A DNA stretch of 64,000 nucleotides, from positions 6,138,001-6,202,000 of the forward strand of contig NC_012491.1 of assembly GCF_000010165.1 (NCBI RefSeq), given 5' to 3'. Position 1 is the first letter of the stretch, and each line of letters starts with the position of its first letter. The stretch is from Brevibacillus brevis NBRC 100599 (GTDB lineage Bacteria; Bacillota; Bacilli; Brevibacillales; Brevibacillaceae). Of this stretch, positions 8,409 to 20,387 are shown piece by piece. Under the pieces are notes generated by a model that searched no databases, had not been told where the DNA came from, and saw nothing but the letters and a program-made list of their open reading frames with translations. The position numbers and the translations under genes are program-made.

Positions 8409-9054
8409 ATGTCTCACCTCGAGGTTGCTTGGTCGATCGTTTTCGATCGCGCTTTTCCAACAAACGACTCATTCTCGCGTTCATCCACCAGACAGGCAGG
8501 CTCGCCCCCAATAAGATCGGCAAAACAGGAATCGCTAGCAAGAGAATCAAGAGAAGGAGCAAGCCTCCCAGCGTGACGAGCGAATGCAACGGAAAGGCCG
8601 CGACTAGCCAAAACGATTGCTTGAGCGTCCGCTTCACGTCTGCATCCTCCCGAACAAGCAGGGAAAAAGCGTGGCAAGTGGTAGCCGCATGCAAGAATCC
8701 AATCCCCGCAAAAACAGCCGCGATCGAGAGCCCCAACAGAGAGCCCATGCGAAGGAAAAACACCACATCGACCCACAGGATTGCCCCCGTTAGCACCGTC
8801 CCTGCGCCAAGCCATTGGCTCCTCCAGAAATAGTGGCGAAAAGCATGCCAGAAGGCAGATGGAAGCCCGCGGTCATTCCACTTGCCGCTAAGTACGTCGT
8901 GTAGAGCCGCTGTCGCTGGAAAGATTCCAAAAACGATGCCTCCCAAGAGCGTGCACGCCACCCACATGAGATGCGCTGCCGCCATCCGCAACAATCGCTC
9001 ACCAAATTGATGAAATGACCATGCCCAGCCTTCCCACTTCGCCCGATTCCCCAC
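8398..9054 (-). CDS. YesL/DUF624 family membrane protein
   Basis: This 218-residue protein has four to five hydrophobic segments (for example MWVACTLLGGIVFGIFPATA and SLVTLGGLLLLLILLLAIPV). The start is GTG at 9054 with AAGGAGGGAG upstream. The motif FPATAALHDV near residue 45 and the overall layout match DUF624, a family usually encoded beside oligosaccharide ABC importers and YesM/YesN regulators in Bacillus and Paenibacillus. Its biochemical role is unknown; an accessory role in sugar uptake is inferred from conserved neighbourhood. Confidence 0.85.
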   Translation of the reverse strand: MGNRAKWEGWAWSFHQFGERLLRMAAAHLMWVACTLLGGIVFGIFPATAALHDVLSGKWNDRGLPSAFWHAFRHYFWRSQWLGAGTVLTGAILWVDVVFFLRMGSLLGLSIAAVFAGIGFLHAATTCHAFSLLVREDADVKRTLKQSFWLVAAFPLHSLVTLGGLLLLLILLLAIPVLPILLGASLPVWWMNARMSRLLEKRDRKRSTKQPRGETYAV

Positions 9055-9084
9055 TGTGGCTCTCCCTCCTTATTTGATAGCTTC

Positions 9085-9897
9085 TTACTTAATAGCAACA
9101 CCAGCTGAATTGTCTACGATATATCGTTGTGCGAGGAAAAAGAGGAGTAACGGCGGAAGCGAGATCAGGAGCGTTACCGCCATCAGCCCTGTAGCCTCTA
9201 CTTCATACATCCCTTTAAATTGCGCCAGTCCCAGCGTCAGCGTGTACTGACTTTGGTCATTCAAGAAAATGAGTGGACCCAAATAGTCGTTCCATGTGCC
9301 CAAGATGTTGAATACACTCACCAAAATCAGAGCAGGCATCATCAACGGCATAATAATCCGGGCGTAAATCTGAAATGAACCCGCACCATCAATACGCGCC
9401 GCTTCATCCAGCTCACGAGGAATGGTCAAAATAAACTGTCGCATGAGGAAAATATAAAACGCTGATCCAAAGAACGAAGGCACAATCAACGGCTTGAGTG
9501 TGTTGATCCAGCCCAGATAGTTGAACTCCATGTACAGCGGAATCATCGTCACTTCCCACGGAATCATCATCGTCGCCAGAACGACCATAAACAGGAAGTC
9601 TCTTCCTTTAAACGTGAACCGGGCAAAGCCGTACGCGACCAGCGAAGACGATATCAATTGCCCAATCGTAGTCAGGATCGTCACTGTCAACGAGTTTTCC
9701 AAATACAAATTAAACGGCTGCGACATCCACGCATTCCCGAAGTTCTCCCAATGCAGCACATCCGGAATCCATTTGGGTGGATACTGCAAAATCTCAGCAT
9801 CCGATTTAAGCGCAGTAGAGATCATCCAGTAAAACGGTGCGAGAAACAGGAAAGAGAAAAAGATCAAGCTCGCATAAGCGATTGTCTTGCGTATCAA
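9085..9897 (-). CDS. Carbohydrate ABC importer permease (MalG/CUT1 family)
   Basis: The likely start is the TTG at 9897, which overlaps the upstream permease stop by four bases (TTGA) and has GGGGAGGGG upstream, giving 270 residues. A longer frame reaching 9942 would overlap the upstream gene by 49 bases. Six membrane segments are seen, and the EAA loop ELDEAARIDGAGSFQIYARI ends IIMPLMMPAL. This is the second permease of a CUT1 transporter. Confidence 0.92.
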   Translation of the reverse strand: MIRKTIAYASLIFFSFLFLAPFYWMISTALKSDAEILQYPPKWIPDVLHWENFGNAWMSQPFNLYLENSLTVTILTTIGQLISSSLVAYGFARFTFKGRDFLFMVVLATMMIPWEVTMIPLYMEFNYLGWINTLKPLIVPSFFGSAFYIFLMRQFILTIPRELDEAARIDGAGSFQIYARIIMPLMMPALILVSVFNILGTWNDYLGPLIFLNDQSQYTLTLGLAQFKGMYEVEATGLMAVTLLISLPPLLLFFLAQRYIVDNSAGVAIK

Positions 9898-10853
9898 GCT
9901 TCTTCCCCTCCCCTGCGGTTGTCGCCCTCGTAATACACCCATTTGCCGGACGTTTTAAATACGAGGAAGGTCAATACCAAAATGATCGCAAACATAAACC
10001 AGGAGTTCGCCGAAGCATACCCCATCTTGAAGTATTTGAAGGCGTTGTCATACGCGTACATGGCATAGAAATACGTGGATTGCAACGGTCCTCCTCCTGT
10101 GAGCAAGAGTGCTAGACTCAGCTGCTGGAACGCACTAATGATCGTCATAATCAGGTTGAACAAAATTGTTGGGCTGACCATCGGCAGTGTAATGCGGAAA
10201 AACTTTTGCACCGCCCCTGCCCCATCAATCGAAGCCGCTTCATACAAGCTCTCCGGGATGCTTTTGAGTCCCGCCAGGAAAATCAATACCATGGAGCCTT
10301 GCCCCCACAGACTGGCGATTACCATGGCAACGAGTGCCCACGACGTATCGTTTAGCCAATCTGGACCTGTAATCCCAACCAGACTGAGCAAATAGTTGAA
10401 AATACCGTATTCCCCGTCGTATACCCACGCCCAGATCATCGCCAGCGCCACACCAGAAATCACGCTCGGCAAGTAAAACACGGTGCGAAAAAAGCCACTG
10501 CCTTTTACCTTCTGATTCAGCATCATGGCCAAAAACAACGCGATGAACAAATTCAACGGGACAAACAACAGCGCAAATTTAATCGTGACCCAGAGCGATT
10601 GCCAAAACAATGGATCATCCGTAAACATATTGATGTAATTGTCCAAGCCGACGAACGTAACCTCACCAACGACAGGCCAATCAAAAAAGCTCATGACGAG
10701 CGAAAACAGCATCGGTCCCAGCGTAAAAGCGAGAAAGCCGAGAATCCAAGGCAAGATAAAAAGATAGGGCGTAAGAAACGCCCTTCCCTTAAGTTTTTTC
10801 GGTTGAACGGTCATGGCAGGCTGTTTGTGTGTCACAACGCTCTCTGTATTCAA
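9894..10853 (-). CDS. Carbohydrate ABC importer permease (MalF/CUT1 family)
   Basis: This 319-residue protein starts at a TTG (10853) preceded by AAGGGGTCAGGAAA. About 30 polar residues are followed by six membrane helices, with the EAA loop SLYEAASIDGAGAVQKFFRI. It lies 18 bases downstream of the solute-binding protein gene and is coupled to the MalG-like gene. No ATPase gene is present in the locus, so a shared MsmX-like ATPase elsewhere in the genome is expected, as is usual for such importers in Bacilli. Confidence 0.92.
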   Translation of the reverse strand: MNTESVVTHKQPAMTVQPKKLKGRAFLTPYLFILPWILGFLAFTLGPMLFSLVMSFFDWPVVGEVTFVGLDNYINMFTDDPLFWQSLWVTIKFALLFVPLNLFIALFLAMMLNQKVKGSGFFRTVFYLPSVISGVALAMIWAWVYDGEYGIFNYLLSLVGITGPDWLNDTSWALVAMVIASLWGQGSMVLIFLAGLKSIPESLYEAASIDGAGAVQKFFRITLPMVSPTILFNLIMTIISAFQQLSLALLLTGGGPLQSTYFYAMYAYDNAFKYFKMGYASANSWFMFAIILVLTFLVFKTSGKWVYYEGDNRRGGEEA

Positions 10854-10871
10854 TTTCCTGACCCCTTCCCG

Positions 10872-12170
10872 TTATTTCAAGAATTTCTGGGAGTCTTTGA
10901 CTGCCTTATTCAGTAATTCCTCGGCATTTTGTCCCATCATGATCGCATTGACCGCTGCAGAAAGGTTCCGGTTGATTTCGTTCCAATGCGGATTCAACAG
11001 GAAGGCTGGCGTGTCAGTTGATTGCTCCAATGTCTTGTAGAACGGCGCGTAGAGCGGGTCCTGATCGAGCTTCTTCTCTTGTACGACACTAATACGCACA
11101 GGCAAATCAGATGTACGCATCTTGATCGCATCGCTGGAAACGAAGAACTTCAAAAACTCCCAAGCCAGCTCTTTGTTTTTGGAATCCTTGGCGATCGATA
11201 CTGAGGAGGTTGCAATGACACCCTTACCAGGCTTGCCAGGGAATTGTGGCATCACGACCGTACCAAAATCGACATTCGCCTTCTTGTACGACTCGAGCGA
11301 CCATACGCCGTTGTCATACATCGCGAGCTTACTCGCTTTGAACAAGTCGTTGCCGCTCTGCTGGTTTTTGCCACCGACGAGCAAAGCGCTCTTGTCCTTC
11401 GCCAAATCACTGAAAATTTGCAGGGCCTCTGCTGTTTCCTTGCTGTTCATGTAGCCTTCGATGGCTTTTCCATCGGGGCTGATGAAGCTGCTGCCGTTGC
11501 TCCACACGAACTGCTGCAAATCGTACGTATCCGGCTCCGACCGAACAGCGAAGCCGTACTGCTTCTTGTCGCGAACAGTCAGCTTTTTGGCTGCCGATTT
11601 GAAATCCTCCCACGTCCAGTTGTCTGTCGGCAGTGGTACATTTGCTTCGTTAAACAGCTTTTTGTTGTAGAAGACGACCCGCGTCGAGAAGCCCGCTGGG
11701 AGTCCGAACAATTTTCCATCGAATCGATTATAGTTTAAGAGGCCTTGGTAAAAGTCGTCGATTGCCACTGATGGGTCCTTCTTTACGTACTCATCCAATG
11801 GCTCGAGCGAGGCGTTGTACGTGGGGAAATCCCACATGTACATGACATCCGGTGGGTTTTTCGCTCCGAATGCCGCTACCAGCTTCTGATCAAAACCATC
11901 TGCATATGCCTCGACTTGTACCTTCACACCCGGATTTTTCTGTTCGAATTGTTTCGCGATATCTTGTTGGATCTTCAGCATTTGGTCCGTATCCCATGTC
12001 GCAAAACGCAATGTAACCGTTTCCTTTTTATCAGACGACGCTGGCGTTGTCGTACCTGTGCTACTAGACGTCCCGTCTGTTCCTGCTGGCTGGGCTTGTG
12101 AACAACCAGCTACGACGGCCAAAAGAAGTGCCATGCCAGTTGCCATCCATTTTGACGCAACCTTCTTCAT
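10872..12170 (-). CDS. Sugar-binding lipoprotein of CUT1 ABC importer
   Basis: This 432-residue extracellular solute-binding protein (family 1) has a lipoprotein signal ending LLLAVVAGC (Cys23) and then a Ser/Thr-rich linker. Its mature part contains LRFATWDTDQMLKIQQDIAK and DVMYMWDFPTYNA. It is separated from the downstream permeases by only 18 bases. Together with the beta-galactosidase in the same locus it probably binds a beta-galactoside oligosaccharide. A candidate cre site lies about 60 bases upstream of the start. Confidence 0.9.
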   Translation of the reverse strand: MKKVASKWMATGMALLLAVVAGCSQAQPAGTDGTSSSTGTTTPASSDKKETVTLRFATWDTDQMLKIQQDIAKQFEQKNPGVKVQVEAYADGFDQKLVAAFGAKNPPDVMYMWDFPTYNASLEPLDEYVKKDPSVAIDDFYQGLLNYNRFDGKLFGLPAGFSTRVVFYNKKLFNEANVPLPTDNWTWEDFKSAAKKLTVRDKKQYGFAVRSEPDTYDLQQFVWSNGSSFISPDGKAIEGYMNSKETAEALQIFSDLAKDKSALLVGGKNQQSGNDLFKASKLAMYDNGVWSLESYKKANVDFGTVVMPQFPGKPGKGVIATSSVSIAKDSKNKELAWEFLKFFVSSDAIKMRTSDLPVRISVVQEKKLDQDPLYAPFYKTLEQSTDTPAFLLNPHWNEINRNLSAAVNAIMMGQNAEELLNKAVKDSQKFLK

Positions 12171-12231
12171 CTGTGATCCCCCCTAGATTTACCCCACATT
12201 TTTCTTTATTTTAATGAAGGGAAAAAAACGG

Positions 12232-12245
12232 TGAAACCGCTAATT
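12232..12245. promoter_or_regulatory. Candidate catabolite-responsive element (cre)
   Basis: TGAAACCGCTAATT fits the Bacillus cre pattern TGWAARCGYTWNCW at all but two positions. It lies just upstream of the sugar-binding protein gene, where CcpA control would be expected. It is a motif match only. Confidence 0.35.
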
Positions 12246-12288
12246 GTTCGCAATAGTGTGTGAATTTGTTTCCTTTTTTTCGTTCTGA

Positions 12289-13482
12289 TCAGGTTTGCGC
12301 GGTGGAGTGTACGATTGTTCGACTGGACTCCTCCTTTTGTTTGAAACGGTAGTGGCTCGGGGTCATCCCTGTATATTTTTTAAACCATTTGCTGAAGTAT
12401 TTCGGGTCAGGAAGACCGACTCGCTCAGCTACCTCCTGTATGGACAGGGCTGTTTCATTCAGCATCGCTTGGGCCATTTTTACCCGGCGCTTATCGAGGA
12501 ACTCCCCAAAGCTCTCGCCCACTCCCTTTTTAAACATGACGCTAAAATGACTGCGGCTCAGTCCCACCTGTGAAGCTACCTCACTGACCGTCAATGGCGT
12601 ATCCAGACGATCGAGTGCGTAATGAACAGCCTGCTTGATCGGTTCCTGCCACGGGTCTTGAATGACGCCGTACTTGCGTGCCCGCTGCGTGCGCTGGTAG
12701 AGCATCCGTACCGTCTGAATCCACGATTCGAGTCCAGCAAACGGGCTTGCTGTCTCCCAACTCGTCACCTTTCCAGCCAGCTTCCACTCCACGAGCAAGG
12801 ATTCTACCTGCCTGCCAGTACTTGCGGGGGTCAGCAAAAAACGAATATCACCACATGCAAGCCATTCCCATTCGCTCTCCAGCTCACTTGCTACCCATGC
12901 CCGCTCCTGTTCCTCCTGGTTCGCACTGCCCATCCCTTCCAAGAGCCAAACACGCATGGAATCGTTCATCCACGACCAGTGTGATTGCAGGAGGGAGGAC
13001 AAGCTTTGCTCGAAATCCCGGCTCAAGCCAGTCAACCACGCACCGAATTCCCGCTTCCATTCATCCGGGCGTTCACGAACGTTTTCAGGTCGCGCACTCT
13101 CGCCTGCCAGCTCAGTCCGCAGCTTTTCCAACAACGTCCCCCATTCCTCATCCTGGAACTCGGTCTTCAACAAATATCCCGACACCCCGAGAGAGATTCC
13201 CTGCTGGGCAAAAGAAAAATCGCGGTGACAGCTGAGCAGAAGCACCTTTGTTTGTGGTGCGTGCTCCTTCACCCGCCTGCACAGCTCCAGCCCATCCATT
13301 TCTGGCATCACGATGTCCGTAATCACCAGCTCGGGCTGTATTTGCAGGAAAGCCTCCCAGCCTTTCCGACCATTCGGTGCATCCGCTACCACTTCCATCC
13401 CATAGCGACTCCATGGCACCATTGCCTTCAGTCCTCTTCGCACCAGCACTTCATCATCCACAATCATTACCTTGATGCTCAT
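12289..13482 (-). CDS. YesN-type response regulator (receiver + AraC-family DNA-binding domain)
   Basis: This 397-residue protein has an N-terminal receiver with IVDDEVLVRRGL and phospho-acceptor Asp56 in ITDIVMPEMDGLEL, a middle linker of about 160 residues, and a C-terminal AraC double helix-turn-helix (SEVASQVGLSRSHFSVMFKK and QEVAERVGLPDPKYFSKWFK). It overlaps the sensor gene by 29 bases. It should activate the importer genes immediately downstream when the sugar signal is sensed. Confidence 0.93.
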   Translation of the reverse strand: MSIKVMIVDDEVLVRRGLKAMVPWSRYGMEVVADAPNGRKGWEAFLQIQPELVITDIVMPEMDGLELCRRVKEHAPQTKVLLLSCHRDFSFAQQGISLGVSGYLLKTEFQDEEWGTLLEKLRTELAGESARPENVRERPDEWKREFGAWLTGLSRDFEQSLSSLLQSHWSWMNDSMRVWLLEGMGSANQEEQERAWVASELESEWEWLACGDIRFLLTPASTGRQVESLLVEWKLAGKVTSWETASPFAGLESWIQTVRMLYQRTQRARKYGVIQDPWQEPIKQAVHYALDRLDTPLTVSEVASQVGLSRSHFSVMFKKGVGESFGEFLDKRRVKMAQAMLNETALSIQEVAERVGLPDPKYFSKWFKKYTGMTPSHYRFKQKEESSRTIVHSTAQT

Positions 13483-15190
13483 CAGGAATTTCCTCCCTTT
13501 TCGGCCACGTGATTTGAATTGTGGTTCCTTCTCCTCTGACAGATGAAATCTTCATGCCGTGCTCCATACGGAAATGAAGCTTGAACTTCTGATCGACGTT
13601 GTACACGCCGAGTCCCCGTTTGCTAGAACGCTCCAGATCAGGATCGAGAAGTTTGGCCAATCGCTGGGGCACAATTCCTGCGCCGTCATCTTGCAACAGT
13701 AGCGTCACAAGCCCTTCTTTTTCACTGACACTGATCCGGATCGTTCCGTGCCCATCTTCGAATGCATGGAAAAAGATATTTTCCAAAAGCGGCTGAAGAG
13801 TCATTCGCGGGATTAAATAACGGCGGCAAGCCTCTACTCCGGTCTGTTCAAATTGAAAAACAGGTCCGTACCGCAGCTCTTGGATTTGCAGAAAGTGCTC
13901 GACGGTTTGCAGCTCCTTTTCCAACGGGACGAGCTCCTGCGTGATGTCGAGGTTGCCCTCCAGTACTTTGATGAGATGATAGAGCATATTGCCGATTTCA
14001 TTGGCACCAGATAATCTGGCTTTCCACTGGATCGAATTGAGTGTATTGAACAACAGATGCGGATTGATTTGGTAGTGAACGGCTCGCAGCTCTGCTTCCT
14101 TTTTCAACTGCTCGGTTCGACTCACCTCGGCGATTAGCGTCTGAATCCGCCTCACCATTTGGTTGAAGCTCACCCCTAACCGCCCCAGCTCGTCTTCCGT
14201 ATCTACCTCTGCGCGAGTTTGTAGCTCGCCTGTTCCTACCAGCCGCATTGTTTCTTGCAGTCGCTTGATTTTCCCTGTAATTCGTCTGGAAAATAAATAC
14301 GCCAAAAGAAGGGCCAGCACTGCCGAAAGAATCAGCGCCGCGATAAAGAAGGATTGAATCACTTCCGCAGAGCGGTTCATTTGCTCGTACGGCAAGCGGA
14401 CCTGAATCATCCAGTTGTTGGACTCCAGCGGTTTGTTCCAGACGATATCGCTCTCTTGCTGGACGAACGTACCCGCAGTCTGGTAAATCAGCTCGCCATT
14501 TTTGGCTGTGATCGTCACATGCGCACTCATGTCCTTTTCCAGCTGCGAAAACAATTGAAACAGCTTGCCTGCTTTCATCTCGATCAAAATCCGGCTGTCA
14601 TTCAACACGCCATAACCACTGAGAACGGGAACGACCAGGCCGAGCACCTTCTCCTGATTGCGCAGCTCCGCCTCATCCTGAAACCCGACATAATGCCTAG
14701 GCGTGTAAAAGCCAATCCATCGCTCCTCATCCAGCTTGGCGGGCAGTGCTCTCCACCACGATTCCCGCATCAGATCCTGGCCATTGATGACATTTTCCCC
14801 GAAAAAATAACCGGAGGGCGTCACGATAAAAATGCCTTTTGTATCAAGGTTGCGGTGCGCCCCCAGGTATCGCTCGAAATTTTTTTGTTCCAGAAAGCCT
14901 GTGTAGGTCTTCGGTTGTTCCTCCCGCATGACGACCAATGTCGGGTCAGACACGTACGTATTGATGTCATAGGCCATGTATCTCATTTGGCTCAGGTAGT
15001 TGTCGATCTGGATTTGCAGCTGTGTCGCGATATACTCGCCTGACTTGCTAAATTGCTCGCGAACGACCATCGACGATTTCCAATACGCCATACTCCCCAG
15101 AGTAATCAGCGGAATAATGGCTGCAATCAGCATAAAAGCGAGCAGCTTGGCATGAATGCTTCTGCGCGGGAAGAGCGACCATGACTTCAT
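13454..15190 (-). CDS. YesM-type sensor histidine kinase
   Basis: This protein of about 578 residues starts at ATG 15190 (GGTGGT upstream); a GTG at 15205 is possible. A membrane helix (KLLAFMLIAAIIPLITLG) precedes an external sensor domain of roughly 240 residues (dCache-like). A second helix, a HAMP region and a His_kinase domain follow, with the hallmark HYQINPHLLFNTLNSIQWKA and ATP-binding GAGIVPQRL. The YesM/YesN family senses extracellular carbohydrate, often with a binding protein. The gene sits between beta-galactosidase and the importer. Confidence 0.93.
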   Translation of the reverse strand: MKSWSLFPRRSIHAKLLAFMLIAAIIPLITLGSMAYWKSSMVVREQFSKSGEYIATQLQIQIDNYLSQMRYMAYDINTYVSDPTLVVMREEQPKTYTGFLEQKNFERYLGAHRNLDTKGIFIVTPSGYFFGENVINGQDLMRESWWRALPAKLDEERWIGFYTPRHYVGFQDEAELRNQEKVLGLVVPVLSGYGVLNDSRILIEMKAGKLFQLFSQLEKDMSAHVTITAKNGELIYQTAGTFVQQESDIVWNKPLESNNWMIQVRLPYEQMNRSAEVIQSFFIAALILSAVLALLLAYLFSRRITGKIKRLQETMRLVGTGELQTRAEVDTEDELGRLGVSFNQMVRRIQTLIAEVSRTEQLKKEAELRAVHYQINPHLLFNTLNSIQWKARLSGANEIGNMLYHLIKVLEGNLDITQELVPLEKELQTVEHFLQIQELRYGPVFQFEQTGVEACRRYLIPRMTLQPLLENIFFHAFEDGHGTIRISVSEKEGLVTLLLQDDGAGIVPQRLAKLLDPDLERSSKRGLGVYNVDQKFKLHFRMEHGMKISSVRGEGTTIQITWPKREEIPDEHQGNDCG

Positions 15191-15285
15191 GTGACAAACC
15201 ACCACCGTATTTTGATTAGTTGTACTATTCGATCTTTAGCTAGATTGTACAACGTTTCGGCGATGCCTTCGAGAGCAATCAGCGG

Positions 15286-18414
<3,129 letters not shown>

Positions 18415-19413
18415 TTACAATTTCACGGTTCCTTGTTCCCTGTTCGTTGCTTGCAGGGCCAAGGCGCCAGCACCGAGCATTCCTGCATCTGCACCGAGCT
18501 CGGCCAAGACGATCTTTGTCTGTTGGTGTACGACATCCATGGCGTACTTTTGTACACTCGCTTGAACCGGGGCCAGTAAAATCTCCCCAGCCCGGCAGAC
18601 GCCACCGCCGATCACTACCAGTTGTGGGTTGCACACGTTCACCAACACAGACAGAGCCCAGCCCGTTACTTCACACGCTTCGTTCCATGCGCAGGTGGCT
18701 ACGGCATCACCTTGTTCCACTGCCGTAGCCACCTGCTCAGCCGTAATCCGCTCAAGCTGCCCATCGCACAAAGTAAACAGAGGAGAGGTTTTTGCTTGCC
18801 GCGGATTTGCATCGAGCTCCTTGTCCAAGCGTTCACGGGCCAATCTGGCAATACCTGTAGCAGATGCGACCGTCTCCACACAACCGAGCTTGCCGCAATT
18901 GCATGGAGCAGTAAGCCCTGGATAACGCACATGACCAATCTCTCCCGCGAATCCGTGACTGCCCCGAACCAGCTTGCCTCCGTTTACAATCCCTGCCCCC
19001 ACCCCTGTACCAAGCGGCACAAAAATGAGGTGACTTACCTTCCGACCCGCACCGAATGTGGCTTCTCCGAGCGCAGCTGTCCGTAAATCGTTTTCAAAAA
19101 AAAGCGGCAGCTCCACCAGCTTCGCGAGCGGTGTCCGCAAGTCTGCCTGATGTAATTGAAAGTTGGGCGAGTGAACCGATATCCCATTTTCCGCATCAAA
19201 AGGACCAGGAAATCCGATCCCTACTGACTCTATGGGAACGGGTGATTGATCCCGCAGTTCTTTAATCAAGGCAGCCATTCGCTCGATCAAGATGGGCAAG
19301 TTGTTATGGACTTTGGTCTCCTTGGCAGCCCGGAGGAGAATTCGCCCATTCTCGTCCATGACCGCCCCTTTCATTGTCGTACCACCGACATCGAGGCCAA
19401 TTACATGGCGCAT
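18415..19413 (-). CDS. ROK-family sugar kinase (glucokinase-like)
   Basis: The ATG at 19413 has GGGAGGAG upstream and gives 332 residues. It has the ATP phosphate loop IGLDVGGTTMKGAVMDENG, the sugar-binding region GFAGEIGHVRYPG and the zinc motif CNCGKLGCVE that defines ROK proteins. It has no N-terminal helix-turn-helix, so it is a kinase rather than a ROK repressor. It probably phosphorylates the hexose released by the adjacent beta-galactosidase; specificity between glucose and other hexoses cannot be read off. Confidence 0.9.
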   Translation of the reverse strand: MRHVIGLDVGGTTMKGAVMDENGRILLRAAKETKVHNNLPILIERMAALIKELRDQSPVPIESVGIGFPGPFDAENGISVHSPNFQLHQADLRTPLAKLVELPLFFENDLRTAALGEATFGAGRKVSHLIFVPLGTGVGAGIVNGGKLVRGSHGFAGEIGHVRYPGLTAPCNCGKLGCVETVASATGIARLARERLDKELDANPRQAKTSPLFTLCDGQLERITAEQVATAVEQGDAVATCAWNEACEVTGWALSVLVNVCNPQLVVIGGGVCRAGEILLAPVQASVQKYAMDVVHQQTKIVLAELGADAGMLGAGALALQATNREQGTVKL

Positions 19414-19441
19414 GCTACTCCTCCCTTCTAAACCAGCTATT

Positions 19442-20386
19442 TTACTCGACTCGCTCCACATGCATCGGTTGACTTCTCAACCTCTGCACATCGTCGGGCG
19501 CGATCATACCCGCTCCAAACGACCGTGTATTCGCGGCGCCGCATGCCATCCCCAGCCAAATTGCATCTGGCCAAGCCAAGCCTCGCAGCCTTCCGACAAG
19601 GACACCCGCAAGCATGGAATCACCGCAACCCACTGTATTTTTCACTTCGGCATCTGCTAACGGGATCGCGGAAATACGCCACGTCTCCTTTCCATCGCCA
19701 AACCACGCGCCCTCCTCCCCTAACGAGAGAAGGACTCGCTGAGCACCGCGCTCACGTAGCTCTCGTATCGCTCTGCATCGTGCCTCCTCGCTATCCAGCG
19801 AAAATCCGAGAATCGCTTCCGCTTCCGGTCGATTGGGCTTGATGAGCGCGGGTGTTGCTTTTAATCCTTCCAGCAGGCCCGAACCGCTCGTATCGAGCAC
19901 GCATGCGGTTCCTTTCCCGGCGATGCTTCGGATGAGCGCAGCATATGTTTCCGCTGGAACGCCACCTGGCAAGCTTCCGGAAAAAACCATGTACTGTGCG
20001 TGGTCCGCAAGCTCGATCAAACGCGTTTGCAAGCGAATGATCTCCTCTTCACTGGGTTCAGGTCCCTGCTCAAGCACTTCTGTCACTGTTTTTTCCTGTT
20101 CATCGAGAAAAGCGAGACACAATCGGGATTCTCCGCCCGTTTCGATAAAGGAGGACGTAATCCCCTCACTTTTGCAGCCTTCCTCGATGAACCTCCCGTT
20201 GTGACCGGCGACAAAACCGCTTGCGACAACATCCTGTCCCAATGCTTTTGCTACACGCGCTACATTTATCCCTTTTCCTCCGGGCAAGCTCAGTACATCA
20301 GCCGTGCGATGCAGCTCCCCAGAACGAAAATGTGAGAGGCGATACGTCTTATCGATGGCCGCGTTCAGTGTTACCGTTACGAGCAT
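19442..20386 (-). CDS. PfkB-family sugar-phosphate kinase (1-phosphofructokinase / tagatose-6-phosphate kinase)
   Basis: This 314-residue kinase has the PfkB signatures GGKGINVARVAKALG near residue 37 and NTVGCGDSMLAGVLVGRL near the C-terminus (catalytic Asp within GCGDS). It opens MLVTVTLNAAIDKTYRL, characteristic of the FruK/LacC branch. Adjacent genes encode a SIS isomerase (one base away) and a class II aldolase, so its product is probably a ketose 1,6-bisphosphate. Tagatose-6-phosphate or fructose-6-phosphate are both plausible substrates. A second, separate FruK is encoded at 53546-54457. Confidence 0.88.
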   Translation of the reverse strand: MLVTVTLNAAIDKTYRLSHFRSGELHRTADVLSLPGGKGINVARVAKALGQDVVASGFVAGHNGRFIEEGCKSEGITSSFIETGGESRLCLAFLDEQEKTVTEVLEQGPEPSEEEIIRLQTRLIELADHAQYMVFSGSLPGGVPAETYAALIRSIAGKGTACVLDTSGSGLLEGLKATPALIKPNRPEAEAILGFSLDSEEARCRAIRELRERGAQRVLLSLGEEGAWFGDGKETWRISAIPLADAEVKNTVGCGDSMLAGVLVGRLRGLAWPDAIWLGMACGAANTRSFGAGMIAPDDVQRLRSQPMHVERVE

Positions 20387-20387
20387 G

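Noticed and set aside
14354-15043. 229-codon plus-strand ORF inside the YesM gene
   Set aside because: Antisense shadow; no promoter, ribosome site or family match.
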